Source: Chromatiaceae bacterium
GTDB lineage: Bacteria > Pseudomonadota > Gammaproteobacteria > Chromatiales > Chromatiaceae
Assembly: GCA_024235215.1 (NCBI GenBank)
Contig: JACKMU010000008.1
Span: 1-64,000 of the forward strand
Direction: 5' to 3'
DNA: 64,000 nucleotides
The position numbers and the translations under genes were made by a program. Positions 19,774-28,717 of the stretch are shown here, one piece after another (position 1 is the first letter of the stretch; every line of letters begins with the position of its first letter). The notes beneath the pieces were generated by a model. That model saw nothing but the letters and a program-made list of their open reading frames with translations. It was not told the DNA's origin and made no database searches.

Positions 19774-20234
19774 GCACTTTCATTTTCAGTATACGGATCG
19801 GGAATGCCCAGTCGTGCAAGAATCTCGACCTCCAGTCTCTCCATCTCCCGTGCCTCCCGATCGGCCTGATGATCCATTCCCAGCAGATGAAGTATGCCGT
19901 GCACCACCAAGTGGGCCCAGTGGGCTTCCACCGATTTTCCCTGCTCCTGCGCTTCACGCCGTACCAGCGGAGCGCATATCACCAGATCTCCGAGCAGATG
20001 CGAGTCGACATATGCAGGCGCATCAAATGGAAAAGAGAGCACATTGGTCGCTTTATCCCTGCCTCGGTACTCCCGGTTGAGCTGCCGGCTCTCGGCCTCG
20101 TCGACCAGACGGATCGTCAATTCGGCTTGTTGCCGATGCCCTGACAACGCCGCCTTGACCCATTTTTTGTACTGCTTGGCAGCCGGTTGCTCAGGCGCAT
20201 CACTGACGCGCTGAATGTCAATTTCGACCGTCAC
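19770..20234 (-). CDS. ybeY: Endoribonuclease YbeY
   Basis: Zinc-dependent RNase involved in 16S rRNA 3'-end maturation and ribosome quality control. 154 residues with the metal motif H-x3-H-x5-H as [11 protein letters not shown] (about 112-122). A GTG start overlaps the PhoH-like stop as GTGA. Its place between phoH and corC is the conserved gammaproteobacterial order. Confidence 0.95.
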   Translation of the reverse strand: MTVEIDIQRVSDAPEQPAAKQYKKWVKAALSGHRQQAELTIRLVDEAESRQLNREYRGRDKATNVLSFPFDAPAYVDSHLLGDLVICAPLVRREAQEQGKSVEAHWAHLVVHGILHLLGMDHQADREAREMERLEVEILARLGIPDPYTENESA

Positions 20235-21214
20235 TGCGGATCCTGCAAGCGGGAAAAGTCATCGTAGGCGCTAACGATACGCTGCACCAAAAGGTGCCGC
20301 ACCACATCGCTGGCATTGAAAAAAGTGAAGCTGATCCCTTCCACCTTGGCCAGAATCTCCGCCGCCTGACGAAGTCCCGAGCTCTGTCCACGCGGCAGAT
20401 CGACCTGAGTCACGTCGCCATTGATCACTGCGGTAGAACCAAAGCCAATCCTGGTCAGAAACATCTTCATCTGTTCGGGCGTCGTATTCTGTGCCTCGTC
20501 CAGGATGATGTAGGACTCATTCAACGTGCGCCCACGCATATAAGCGAGTGGTGCCACCTCGATCACGTTGCGTTCGATCAGCTTGGCGACCCGTTCAAAT
20601 CCGAGCATCTCGTAGAGTGCGTCGTAGAGCGGCCGCAGATAGGGATCGATCTTCTGCGCCAGATCACCTGGCAGGAAGCCGAGGCGTTCACCCGCCTCCA
20701 CCGCAGGCCGCACCAACAGGATACGTCGCACCCGGTCACGCTCCAGCGCATCGACCGCGCTGGCCACCGCAAGGTAGGTTTTGCCGGTTCCAGCAGGCCC
20801 GATACCGAAATTGATATCGTGAGTGAGAATATTGTGCAGGTACTCTTTCTGGTTTTTTCCGCGTGGACGGATCAGACTGCGGCGGGTCTTTATCACCAGT
20901 TCGGGGAGTTCACCCTCCGTGTCTTTTCTGAGCAGGGACTCGATACCGGACTCCTGCAGAAAAAGATGTACCTGTTCCGGCGTCATCAGCTGGTCACGGG
21001 TCTCTTTATACAGCCCTTTGATCACCTCTTCGCCAGCACGAATGGCATCACTTTCCCCGATCAGGCGGAAATGGTTGCCCCGGTTGTTCACCTCTATACC
21101 GAGTCTGCGTTCGATCTGGCGCAGATGTTCATCCAGCTGACCGCTCAAATTGGCCAACCGTTCGTTGTCTTCGGGTAACAGCGTAAAATCTACTGATTGA
21201 GGATGATCGGACAC
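20231..21214 (-). CDS. ybeZ: PhoH family ATPase (YbeZ)
   Basis: P-loop NTPase of the PhoH/YbeZ type, a functional partner of YbeY in RNA metabolism. 327 residues: N-terminal KH-like region (about 15-75), then the PhoH domain with Walker [14 protein letters not shown] (about 138-150), a [17 protein letters not shown]alker B region and a QVDLPRGQ motif. Length and order fit the family. It lies 141 bp after miaB, which probably starts the transcript. Confidence 0.95.
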   Translation of the reverse strand: MSDHPQSVDFTLLPEDNERLANLSGQLDEHLRQIERRLGIEVNNRGNHFRLIGESDAIRAGEEVIKGLYKETRDQLMTPEQVHLFLQESGIESLLRKDTEGELPELVIKTRRSLIRPRGKNQKEYLHNILTHDINFGIGPAGTGKTYLAVASAVDALERDRVRRILLVRPAVEAGERLGFLPGDLAQKIDPYLRPLYDALYEMLGFERVAKLIERNVIEVAPLAYMRGRTLNESYIILDEAQNTTPEQMKMFLTRIGFGSTAVINGDVTQVDLPRGQSSGLRQAAEILAKVEGISFTFFNASDVVRHLLVQRIVSAYDDFSRLQDPQ

Positions 21215-21355
21215 GATTGCCTGTTGTGAATGCCGATAATGTATCCCGGCCTGGTAAAATTGAAATTATACGGATGGGGCTGATGCGAGTGAATCATCAA
21301 CCAGAGCCGCAAGAGATTCGACAACCCGGAATCACCCCAGCGGTTGCGGGTCTGA

Positions 21356-22717
21356 TCAAATCCCGGCAGAGAGGCTTTTCGGCATCTCTGTTGAGGCGAC
21401 CAGACGACCACGCAGGGAGTTGGGCAGTGCCTCGGTAATCTCCAGATCGACGAATTGGCCGATCAGGTAATCCGGACCGTCAAAGTTGACCACCCGATTG
21501 TTTTCGGTGCGACCGGCAAGCTGTCTGTGATTCTTGCGCGCCTGGCGTTCGACCAACACCCGTTCGCTACGCCCTACCATAGCGTGGCTGATAGATTGCG
21601 CCATCCCGGAAATGCGACTCTGAAGCCTCTCCAAACGCTGCTGCTTTACCCCCATCGGGATGGTATCCTCCATCTCGGCCGCGGGTGTTCCGGGACGTGC
21701 ACTGAAGATAAAACTGAACGAATGGTCGAAACCCACTTCCTCGATCAGGCGCATGGTGTGCTCGAAATCCGTCTCGGTTTCACCGGGAAAGCCGATAATG
21801 AAATCGGAGGAGATGGAAATACCGGGGCGCTGTTGGCGCAGGCGGCGGATTTTGGATTTGTATTCGAACGCCGAGTGACCGCGTTTCATCAGTGCCAGAA
21901 TGCGGTCTGAACCGCTCTGAACCGGAAGATGGAGATGACTCACCAACTCCGGTACCTCGGCATACACACTGATCAGGCTGTCACTGAACTCCACCGGGTG
22001 AGAAGTGGTGAAGCGAATCCGATCGATACCGTCGATCGCGGCAACATACTGAATCAACAGCGCCAGATCGGCGCTGCCCCCATCATCGGTTGCGCCTCGG
22101 TAAGCGTTGACATTCTGCCCCAGCAGATTGACCTCCCTCACCCCCTGTGCAGCAAGTTTAGCCACCTCTGCGACCACATCATCGAATGGGCGGCTGATCT
22201 CTTCACCCCGGGTATAGGGTACAACGCAGTAGGTGCAGTACTTGGAACAACCCTCCATGATGGATACGAATGCGCTGGGACCCTCTGCGCGCGGTTCCGG
22301 CAGCCGGTCGAACTTTTCGATTTCAGGGAACGACACATCAATCACCGGCAACCGACGTTCCCGGCTTTCACTCAGCATTTGCGGCAAACGGTGCAATGTC
22401 TGCGGACCGAAAACCAGATCCACATAAGGAGCGCGCTCGCGAATCGCCTCGCCCTCCTGGCTGGCAACACAGCCTCCCACGCCGATCACCAGGTCCGGAC
22501 GCTGCAGCTTCCAGGGACGCCATCTGCCCAGCTGAGAAAAGACCTTTTCCTGTGCTTTCTCACGGATCGAGCAGGTATTCAACAGCAGTACATCTGCCAT
22601 TTCCGGTTGATCGGTCAGCTCCAGTCCGTGCGACTGCCACAGTAGATCCGCCATTTTGGCGGTATCGTACTCGTTCATCTGACAACCGAAGGTCTTGATA
22701 AAAAGCTTGCCGGACAT
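21356..22717 (-). CDS. miaB: tRNA-i6A37 methylthiotransferase MiaB
   Basis: Radical-SAM enzyme that adds 2-methylthio to N6-isopentenyl-A37 of tRNAs reading UNN codons. 453 residues. N-terminal cluster cysteines lie in [10 protein letters not shown] (C11), LLNTCSIRE and GGCVASQEG; the radical-SAM CxxxCxxC is in [17 protein letters not shown] (about 155-171); a TRAM domain is at the C-terminus (about 375-440). Head of the miaB-ybeZ-ybeY-ybeX-lnt operon. Confidence 0.96.
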   Translation of the reverse strand: MSGKLFIKTFGCQMNEYDTAKMADLLWQSHGLELTDQPEMADVLLLNTCSIREKAQEKVFSQLGRWRPWKLQRPDLVIGVGGCVASQEGEAIRERAPYVDLVFGPQTLHRLPQMLSESRERRLPVIDVSFPEIEKFDRLPEPRAEGPSAFVSIMEGCSKYCTYCVVPYTRGEEISRPFDDVVAEVAKLAAQGVREVNLLGQNVNAYRGATDDGGSADLALLIQYVAAIDGIDRIRFTTSHPVEFSDSLISVYAEVPELVSHLHLPVQSGSDRILALMKRGHSAFEYKSKIRRLRQQRPGISISSDFIIGFPGETETDFEHTMRLIEEVGFDHSFSFIFSARPGTPAAEMEDTIPMGVKQQRLERLQSRISGMAQSISHAMVGRSERVLVERQARKNHRQLAGRTENNRVVNFDGPDYLIGQFVDLEITEALPNSLRGRLVASTEMPKSLSAGI

Positions 22718-22837
22718 GTGGTAGTAAACTGAAATGATGACAGGGCGAAACAGCTTACCGCCAAAGCGGGGTTATTGCCAGAGTCGGCAACGGATTGCAG
22801 CAACTCGACTCGCTGCAGACTGGTCTCCGGAGGATGC

Positions 22838-22878
22838 GAAAAAAGTCACCTCCCGAGCGCCGATTGCCGGGAGGTCAT
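22838..22878 (-). terminator. Rho-independent terminator ending the phasin operon
   Basis: Inverted repeat ACCTCCCG/CGGGAGGT (22848-22855 and 22868-22875) with, on the minus strand, six T directly after the stem (complement of 22839-22844). It lies about 30 bp past the stop of the HHH-phasin gene and upstream of miaB, so it separates the two transcripts. Confidence 0.85.
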
Positions 22879-22907
22879 CCCGGTAATCGGCGTTACACAA
22901 ACAACCC

Positions 22908-23483
22908 TCAAACGTCGTAGGTTTTCATCAGATCGCGGGCCTGCGCCTGCCATTGATCACGTGCCACGCGCCCTGAGAATCTGCTGCCCAATACTTCATC
23001 CTCGATACGCGCTATCTCGTCTGCATCCCAAGTGGCAATCTGATAGTAGCTGACGACCCCCTCTTCATACAGGCGTTGCTGCAGCACCTTGCCAATGCCC
23101 TGTATCCTGGTCAGGTCGTCCACCACCCAACCCAGCAGCTTCGGAGCGTCCGCTTCTGTACCCTCTGCCACAGACTGCAACTCGGTCTGCGATGATATGG
23201 GTACCACTTGTTTACTCCGGGCAACAACCGCCGGTACTCCGTACAGACCACTCCAGCTCTTGAACCAGTCTATATACTGGCCGAAAAAGAGGTTCTGTAT
23301 ATTCTGACTCTCCTGCGCCAAAGACGCATAATAGTCGAACAGTTCGCGGGTATTGGCAAGCCAGTCCCGCTGCACCTGTGCACTTGTCTCCAGCCAATGA
23401 TCCTGGATCGTCTCCAAGGTCAACAGATCGCCAAAAAACGTCTCGGGCACCGCTGGAAACTGAAAAGAATAGAAAGAGTTCAT
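22908..23483 (-). CDS. Phasin-like protein with C-terminal helix-hairpin-helix domain
   Basis: Protein of 191 residues. The N-terminal half (about 20-80) is amphipathic helix with the spacing seen in phasins (TLETIQDHWLETSAQVQ, WLANTRELFDYYASLAQESQNIQNLFF). A linker (about 90-110) leads to a C-terminal module DDLTRIQGIGKVLQQRLYEEGVVSYYQIATWDADEIARIE (about 122-161, residues quoted in parts), matching the helix-hairpin-helix fold found at the ends of some NADH dehydrogenase subunits and DUF4332 proteins. GAGGG precedes the ATG. It is downstream of a phasin gene, ended by a terminator. Likely acts at polyhydroxyalkanoate granules; what the HHH module binds (DNA or protein) is unknown. Confidence 0.72.
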   Translation of the reverse strand: MNSFYSFQFPAVPETFFGDLLTLETIQDHWLETSAQVQRDWLANTRELFDYYASLAQESQNIQNLFFGQYIDWFKSWSGLYGVPAVVARSKQVVPISSQTELQSVAEGTEADAPKLLGWVVDDLTRIQGIGKVLQQRLYEEGVVSYYQIATWDADEIARIEDEVLGSRFSGRVARDQWQAQARDLMKTYDV

Positions 23484-23548
23484 GGTTCTACCCTCGTAAA
23501 ACCTGGATCAACTCCAACGTCCCTCACTTGGAAAATCCAGATCGAAAC

Positions 23549-23579
23549 AGGGTTCTCATACACCGACAATGAGAACCCT
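23549..23579 (-). terminator. Hairpin between phasin and HHH-phasin genes
   Basis: Perfect 11-bp stem AGGGTTCTCAT/ATGAGAACCCT with a 9-base loop, 27 bp after the phasin stop. Only a short, impure T stretch (CTGTTTCG) follows on the minus strand, so it probably acts as a leaky terminator or mRNA 3'-end stabiliser, letting the phasin be made in excess of the downstream protein. The role is inferred. Confidence 0.6.
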
Positions 23580-23605
23580 TGAACGGTGCAGTAAGGCAAT
23601 CCGGC

Positions 23606-23959
23606 TCAGGCCGCCTGCGAAACTACAGCACTGAGGCTCTCACGCGCCAGCGCCTGGGTATCGGCGTTGAACTCGGAGCCGATCTTGGCAACAGCCTGTA
23701 CATCGGCGATCATCTTCTCACTGACACCTTTAGCCACATCGACCTGCTTGGCAACAAATGCCTGCAATGACTCTGGATCCTTCACCTCGGAAAACGCTCT
23801 CAGCTGCGCGACGCCAAGATCCAGATAGCTCTGAGCGATATCAAGCTGCATTGAGTAGAGCTTTTCCGTATTGTCCAGTGAGAGTTTGACGAATGCCTGT
23901 ACCGGTGCAATCAGCTTCGCGGCATTGGCGGTATAGGTGTCGATAATTTCCTGGTACAT
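23606..23959 (-). CDS. phaP: Phasin family protein
   Basis: Small (117 residues), wholly helical, alanine-rich protein of the TIGR01841 phasin type: YTANAAKLIAPVQAFVKLSLDNTEKLYSMQLDIAQSYLDLGVAQLRAFSEVKD in the N-terminal half. Phasins coat polyhydroxyalkanoate granules and set their size and number. AGGAG lies nine bases before the ATG. No PHA synthase gene is in the window. Candidate PhaR-type operators lie 43-85 bp upstream of the start codon. The symbol is given by family, not by orthology to a characterised gene. Confidence 0.88.
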   Translation of the reverse strand: MYQEIIDTYTANAAKLIAPVQAFVKLSLDNTEKLYSMQLDIAQSYLDLGVAQLRAFSEVKDPESLQAFVAKQVDVAKGVSEKMIADVQAVAKIGSEFNADTQALARESLSAVVSQAA

Positions 23960-24001
23960 GATTGTGTACTCCTGTTGGGTGATCGTTGAGAATAACTGCT
24001 A

Positions 24002-24044
24002 TGTTGCGGTGCAGCATAGCGCATATTTTTGTGCAGTGCAACAT
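24002..24044. promoter_or_regulatory. Paired TGC-rich operator candidates upstream of the phasin gene
   Basis: Two similar elements, TGTTGCGGTGCAGCATA (24002-24018) and TGTGCAGTGCAACAT (24030-24044), one being roughly the inverse of the other, with a T-rich core between. Read on the minus strand they give TGTTGCACTGCA-type boxes of the kind bound by the PHA regulator PhaR in several proteobacteria. They sit 43-85 bp before the phasin start. Assignment to PhaR is inference; the repeated motif is seen directly. Confidence 0.5.
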
Positions 24045-24564
24045 ATATCGGCCCGGTTTTTCTATCCGCATGGGAGGAGTAGGCAAACAAATACTCTACC
24101 CAACTGTTTTTTACTGGTTATTATTACCTTTCATCTGACCAGGAAATCGCTCTGTCAGAATCTCAGAGACACTAAAAATAGAGTAATTGAAACGAACCCG
24201 GTTTGCTTGCACCATCCACTGAAGAGAATTTCCGGGGAACCGGACTCACCAGGTCGTGCTGACCCTCTGTTTTCCGCTTTCTGCTTTATGCTAGGCTTCG
24301 CCCTGCCAGAAGCATGCTCAGCAAGCGCTATCGGGCTGGTACAGGCTGCAGTCAGCCCGAACGCCCCGGGGGATCAGCACCTGGTGCAGAGGTAAACCAT
24401 GCAGGGCAGACAGCGAGGCTACCGCGGTCACCAGCGTCAGTTGCCTCAGCACATAACCGGAACGTATGCCGGATCGGTATCTTCCCGGGCTGGCAAAACT
24501 GAGGTTGACGGAGCGCTAACCCGTCCTCACTCAAATAATCACAATATGACAGCAGGACACTATT
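24045..24564. other. Non-coding stretch of about 520 bp
   Basis: Lies between the divergent phasin and coiled-coil genes. No frame in it has family-like sequence, and I see no tRNA, clear terminator or repeat. It presumably holds the promoter of the coiled-coil gene. Confidence 0.4.
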
Positions 24565-25608
24565 ATGGATCTCTCCGTATTTGCAACCACTCCCGTGATT
24601 TCGCTCAGCGTGATTCTGCTCCTGATCGGCGCCCTCATCGGCTACCTTAGCGGTGTCAGCAGGGAGTCCGCCAGAAAACGTGCGGCATTGACAGAGGCGG
24701 AACAGGAGCATGCCAGTACTGTCACCCGGCTCGCCTCGGAGCATGAGCGCAAACTTCGCGAACTCACTCAAACCGGCAGCGAACAGCTGGAACGGGCAAA
24801 GCGCGCCTACCAGGAGGATCTGCACCATTTGAGCGAGGCGCAGAAGCAACTGGTCGACTCGCTGACGCAGGGACACCAGCAAAGCAGCGAGCGAGCCAAT
24901 TTGCAGCATGCGAATCTTGTCGCACAGCTGAACGAAACCAACACCAACAATACCCGCGATCTGCAGCGGCAGTACGAAGAGCGGATCGACCGCACCGCGC
25001 AGGAGTCGAAAGCGCAAGCGGAAGCGATAAAACGCGAAAATGCCAGTGCGCTGGAGCGGGCCAGGACGGAGGCAGCCAGCACACTGGAGATGTTCCGCAA
25101 CGAACACGCCAAGGCAATCACTCTGCTCCAGGATGAAAACCAGAAGAGTATTCAGATGATCGATCTGAAGCATCAAAATCAGCTACACAAGCTGGAAACG
25201 GAAAACCGGGCAGAGTTGGAGCGCCTCAATCGAAGAATTGCGGAGCTCGATCGGGAGCGGTCCGATCTGCAACAGAATTTGACCGCGATGAAGGCCGACA
25301 TCGAGGAGGAGCGCAGAAGCAACACCTTCTCCATGTCCCGCTCGGGCGACAGGCTGATGAGTGTGGTGCGCAGCGTACAGGAACTGGCTAACGAGCTGGA
25401 AGCTACATCGAAAACAGTCACCGCAGGGAAGTATTCGGTATTCAACGAACTGCGCGATCACCGCAAACAGGAGAAGATCCTGAACCTTGGTGGCGGCGAT
25501 AACACAGACAACAGCGAAGCTGACAACGACGCAACGGAGGTTGAGCGCAGTGACGATGGTGAGAGCCAGAACGAAGGGAGCCAGGAGGAGGGTAATGAGC
25601 AGAGCTGA
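24565..25608 (+). CDS. Membrane-anchored long coiled-coil protein with acidic tail
   Basis: Protein of 347 residues that I cannot assign to a characterised family. One N-terminal membrane helix (about 9-29, ISLSVILLLIGALIGYLSG) is followed by an almost unbroken coiled coil of about 220 residues (about 35-255) rich in E, R, Q and A, then a short helical region (about 260-300) and a strongly acidic, Asn/Ser-rich disordered tail (about 305-347). The anchor-plus-coil plan recalls YhcB/DUF1043 and RmuC N-termini but the length and tail differ. It ends 44 bp before speB on the same strand. Confidence 0.7.
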   Translation: MDLSVFATTPVISLSVILLLIGALIGYLSGVSRESARKRAALTEAEQEHASTVTRLASEHERKLRELTQTGSEQLERAKRAYQEDLHHLSEAQKQLVDSLTQGHQQSSERANLQHANLVAQLNETNTNNTRDLQRQYEERIDRTAQESKAQAEAIKRENASALERARTEAASTLEMFRNEHAKAITLLQDENQKSIQMIDLKHQNQLHKLETENRAELERLNRRIAELDRERSDLQQNLTAMKADIEEERRSNTFSMSRSGDRLMSVVRSVQELANELEATSKTVTAGKYSVFNELRDHRKQEKILNLGGGDNTDNSEADNDATEVERSDDGESQNEGSQEEGNEQS

Positions 25609-25652
25609 CCGGAGAAGAGACCCACCATCGAGTGACCCTGGTGAACTCAGTG

Positions 25653-26564
25653 ATGCATTTCCTTGCGCTGCCGAACGCCGCACCGGAAGAGGCGGATGTG
25701 TTGATTCTGCCGGTTCCGCACGAACGCACGGTCACCTACAAGCGTGGCACCGCACAAGGACCTGCCGCTATCCTCGCTGCGACCGAACAGCTCGAATTCT
25801 ATGAAGAGGATGCTGACTGGTGTCCCACCCGGCACATGAAAATCACCGTGCTTCCTCCGCTCGCCTCTGCGCCTGGTGAGGAGGATGAAGCATTTCACCG
25901 CAAACTGTTCGACCAGGTGTCCGGCCTCAGAAAGGATCCACTTTTCATCGCACTCGGCGGAGAGCATTCGATTACCCCCGAAATGGTGTTCGCGCGCATG
26001 CCAAAAGGGGGCTCGCTGGTGCAGATCGATGCGCATGCCGACCTGCGACCCACCTATCACGGATCCATCTACAACCACGCCTGCCCGATGCGCCGCATCC
26101 GTGACAGGGGCTACCGACTGACTCAGATCGGTGTACGTTCCCTGCACGCCGACGAGGCGTCAGCGATAGCGGCTGACCCTGGCATCACCACCTACCTGGA
26201 CCGGACACTGCTGCAACCGGAAGGAATGCAGAAACTGCTCCACGAGCTTGCGCTGCTCATCGGACCCGTGTGGCTGACCATAGACATGGACGGATTCAAC
26301 CCGGCGCTGGTCCCCGGGGTTGGCACACCCCAACCCGGTGGGCTCTCCTGGTATCAGGGGCTGGATATTGTGGAAGCGATAATGCGTAACAGAGGGATCG
26401 ACCTGCGTGGCATGGACATCGTCGAGTTGGTGCCGGAACCTTCGAAAGTTTCGCAGATGCTGGCGGCAAAACTGCTACAAAAATGCATCTCTCACTGGGG
26501 CAAGGCGCGGGGTTACCACCAGCGACCGGCGCAGGGTTCGCAGATCGGAATGACCGATGAGTAG
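25653..26564 (+). CDS. speB: Agmatinase / ureohydrolase family enzyme
   Basis: Hydrolyses agmatine to putrescine and urea (Mn-dependent, cytoplasmic). 303 residues from the ATG at 25653. Metal motifs are complete: GGEHSITPE, DAHADLRPTYHG and TIDMDGFNPALVPGVGTPQPGG. The last has G-F where many agmatinases have A-L or G-L, a minor change. A GTG at 25632 would add seven residues; the ATG has GGTGA at better spacing. It overlaps speA by 8 bp, so it feeds directly on the product of arginine decarboxylase. Confidence 0.9.
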   Translation: MHFLALPNAAPEEADVLILPVPHERTVTYKRGTAQGPAAILAATEQLEFYEEDADWCPTRHMKITVLPPLASAPGEEDEAFHRKLFDQVSGLRKDPLFIALGGEHSITPEMVFARMPKGGSLVQIDAHADLRPTYHGSIYNHACPMRRIRDRGYRLTQIGVRSLHADEASAIAADPGITTYLDRTLLQPEGMQKLLHELALLIGPVWLTIDMDGFNPALVPGVGTPQPGGLSWYQGLDIVEAIMRNRGIDLRGMDIVELVPEPSKVSQMLAAKLLQKCISHWGKARGYHQRPAQGSQIGMTDE

Positions 26565-28470
26565 ATCCTCCTGGAAACCTGGTGACTCGGCCAGGCTCTA
26601 TCAGGTGGAAGGCTGGGGGGGCGGGTATTTCAACGTCAACACCAGTGGCAACCTGGAAGCGGTCACCACCAGCGACCGTCCGATCGACCTGAAGCTGCTG
26701 TGTGACCAGCTGGCGCGAAACGGACTGCACCCGCCGCTGATACTGCGCTTCTCAGATATCCTGAAACGTCGTCTGCAACAGCTGCACAAACGCTTCTCAC
26801 GAGCAATCGCCGAATCCGGCTACTCCGGCCAGTATTACGGTGTCTATCCGATCAAGGTCAACCAACAGTTCCAGGTGGTCGAAGAGATCGTTGAGTTCGG
26901 TGCAACGCTCCACTGGGGCCTGGAGGCAGGCTCCAAGCCGGAACTGTATGCCACGCTCGCACTGTTGGATAAGATTGAAGGGGTAATCATCTGCAATGGC
27001 TATAAGGACCAGCATTTCATCGAACTTGCGCTGATGGGGCTGAAGCTTGGCAAACGCCTTTTCATCGTGGTGGAAAAGCCCAACGAACTGGGACTGATTC
27101 TCAACACCGCACAACGCATCGGGATAGAGCCACTGATCGGTCTGCGTTGCCGGCTGGCAACGACCAGCAACGGCATCTGGGATGACTCAGGGGGTGACAT
27201 GTCGAAGTTTGGGCTCTCCGCTTCAGAACTGCTCGAGGCGATTGAACAGCTCTCCGCCGCGGGCAAGCTGACATCTCTGAAACTGCTCCATTTCCACATT
27301 GGCAGTCAGGTGCCGGAGGTCCACCGCATCAAGGAGGCAGTGCAAGAGGCGGCGCACTATTATGCCGAAGCACGGCGCCTCGGTGCCCCGATCGAATTCG
27401 TGGATGTGGGTGGTGGATTGGGCGTGAATTATGATGGCAGCATCTCCAACCGTCACTCCTCGGTCGACTACAGCCTGCAGGAGTATGCCAACTGCATTGT
27501 CTGGACGATGAAGGAGGTATGCGCCGAGCATGGGCTTGAAGAGCCGCATCTCATCTCTGAGTCGGGTCGTGCATTGGTCGCGCACCACTCGGTGCTTATC
27601 GTCAACACGCTGGGCGTCTCCTGCCGCACCAGCGATCGTCCGCCAGCGGAGCCACATGGGGAAAGTCCGATACAGCTGCGCCGCCTCTGGGACACACTTA
27701 TCGACCTGAACGGGATCCCTGCGCGGGAAGCGCTGCATGATGCGGTCTCGCTGCGTAAAGATATCGATCGACTGTTCAGCCTCGGCCACGCCAGTCTCAG
27801 GGAGCGCGCGCAGGCAGATGACATCTACTGGCATCTGATCACGCTGATCATGCAGCAGTTGGGGGAGAAAGAGGTCAACCAGATCATTCCGGAGTTACAA
27901 CTGCAGGCGGCGGATCGTTACTTCTGCAACTTCTCGGTGTTCCAGTCGCTGCCGGATGCCTGGGCAATCGGACAGATCTTTCCGGTCATGCCGATTCACC
28001 GGCTGAATGAGGAGCCGACTCGGCAGGGGGTAGTTGCGGATATCACCTGCGATTCAGACGGCAAACTCCAGCGCTTCCCGCTGAGGAGAGGAATCTCCAG
28101 CACGCTGCCGCTGCACTCGATACGCTCCGGGGAGAACTACCTGCTCGGAGTATTCCTGATTGGCGCTTACCAGGAGATACTCGGCGATCTGCACAACCTG
28201 TTCGGAGATACTCACGCGGTACATGTGCGCCTGGACGGAGAAAGCTATACCATGGAGCAGATCATCCATGGTGAGAGCGTGGCCGAGGTGCTGGAGCACG
28301 TGCTGTTCCAGGAACACTTTCTGAACGATCGGATGCGCAGTCAGATCCAGTCAGCCCGCAGTGCCGGCAGACTCAGCTTCAAAGAGGCGGACGCACTGCT
28401 TCAGTTCTATCAGCGGGGGCTGCGAGGCTATACCTATCTGGAACGCGAGGAGGCGCCTCTTCTGCTATGA
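26557..28470 (+). CDS. speA: Biosynthetic arginine decarboxylase
   Basis: PLP enzyme (alanine-racemase fold) converting arginine to agmatine. The 637-residue length is standard for SpeA. The PLP-lysine region is GQYYGVYPIKVNQQ (near residue 100), the glycine-rich phosphate loop is VDVGGGLGVNYDGS (about 285-298), and the C-terminal catalytic region has VVADITCDSDGKL. The tight overlap with speB shows the two-step arginine to putrescine route. It converges with the carboxyspermidine pair across a 247-bp gap that shows no gene. Confidence 0.96.
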   Translation: MSRSSWKPGDSARLYQVEGWGGGYFNVNTSGNLEAVTTSDRPIDLKLLCDQLARNGLHPPLILRFSDILKRRLQQLHKRFSRAIAESGYSGQYYGVYPIKVNQQFQVVEEIVEFGATLHWGLEAGSKPELYATLALLDKIEGVIICNGYKDQHFIELALMGLKLGKRLFIVVEKPNELGLILNTAQRIGIEPLIGLRCRLATTSNGIWDDSGGDMSKFGLSASELLEAIEQLSAAGKLTSLKLLHFHIGSQVPEVHRIKEAVQEAAHYYAEARRLGAPIEFVDVGGGLGVNYDGSISNRHSSVDYSLQEYANCIVWTMKEVCAEHGLEEPHLISESGRALVAHHSVLIVNTLGVSCRTSDRPPAEPHGESPIQLRRLWDTLIDLNGIPAREALHDAVSLRKDIDRLFSLGHASLRERAQADDIYWHLITLIMQQLGEKEVNQIIPELQLQAADRYFCNFSVFQSLPDAWAIGQIFPVMPIHRLNEEPTRQGVVADITCDSDGKLQRFPLRRGISSTLPLHSIRSGENYLLGVFLIGAYQEILGDLHNLFGDTHAVHVRLDGESYTMEQIIHGESVAEVLEHVLFQEHFLNDRMRSQIQSARSAGRLSFKEADALLQFYQRGLRGYTYLEREEAPLLL

Positions 28471-28717
28471 GTTGCGCCACAGCGTGATCCACCAAGGCGG
28501 GTGTGAATACTCCTGTACCGGCTTTGACCAGCCTGCGAACGATCCGTCAGTCTGAAACGAAACGCAGCGTATCCGCAGCCTTCCCTGATGGAGATACCAT
28601 CTCCTGCTGACTCGAACGCTGAAACACCACCCCTTGACGGAGCCCCATATACCCAGTATCGACGGTGCAAAGACTGAGCGACGACCGCCAATCGATTCGG
28701 AGAGTCACAACGGTCAC

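Noticed and set aside
20294..21178. 294-codon frame antisense to the PhoH-like gene
   Set aside because: Fully inside ybeZ on the other strand, with His/Gln-rich composition typical of a shadow frame.
24352..25176. 274-codon leucine-rich frame antisense to the coiled-coil gene
   Set aside because: Leucine richness arises from complementing the Gln/Glu codons of the coiled coil; no membrane-protein family match.
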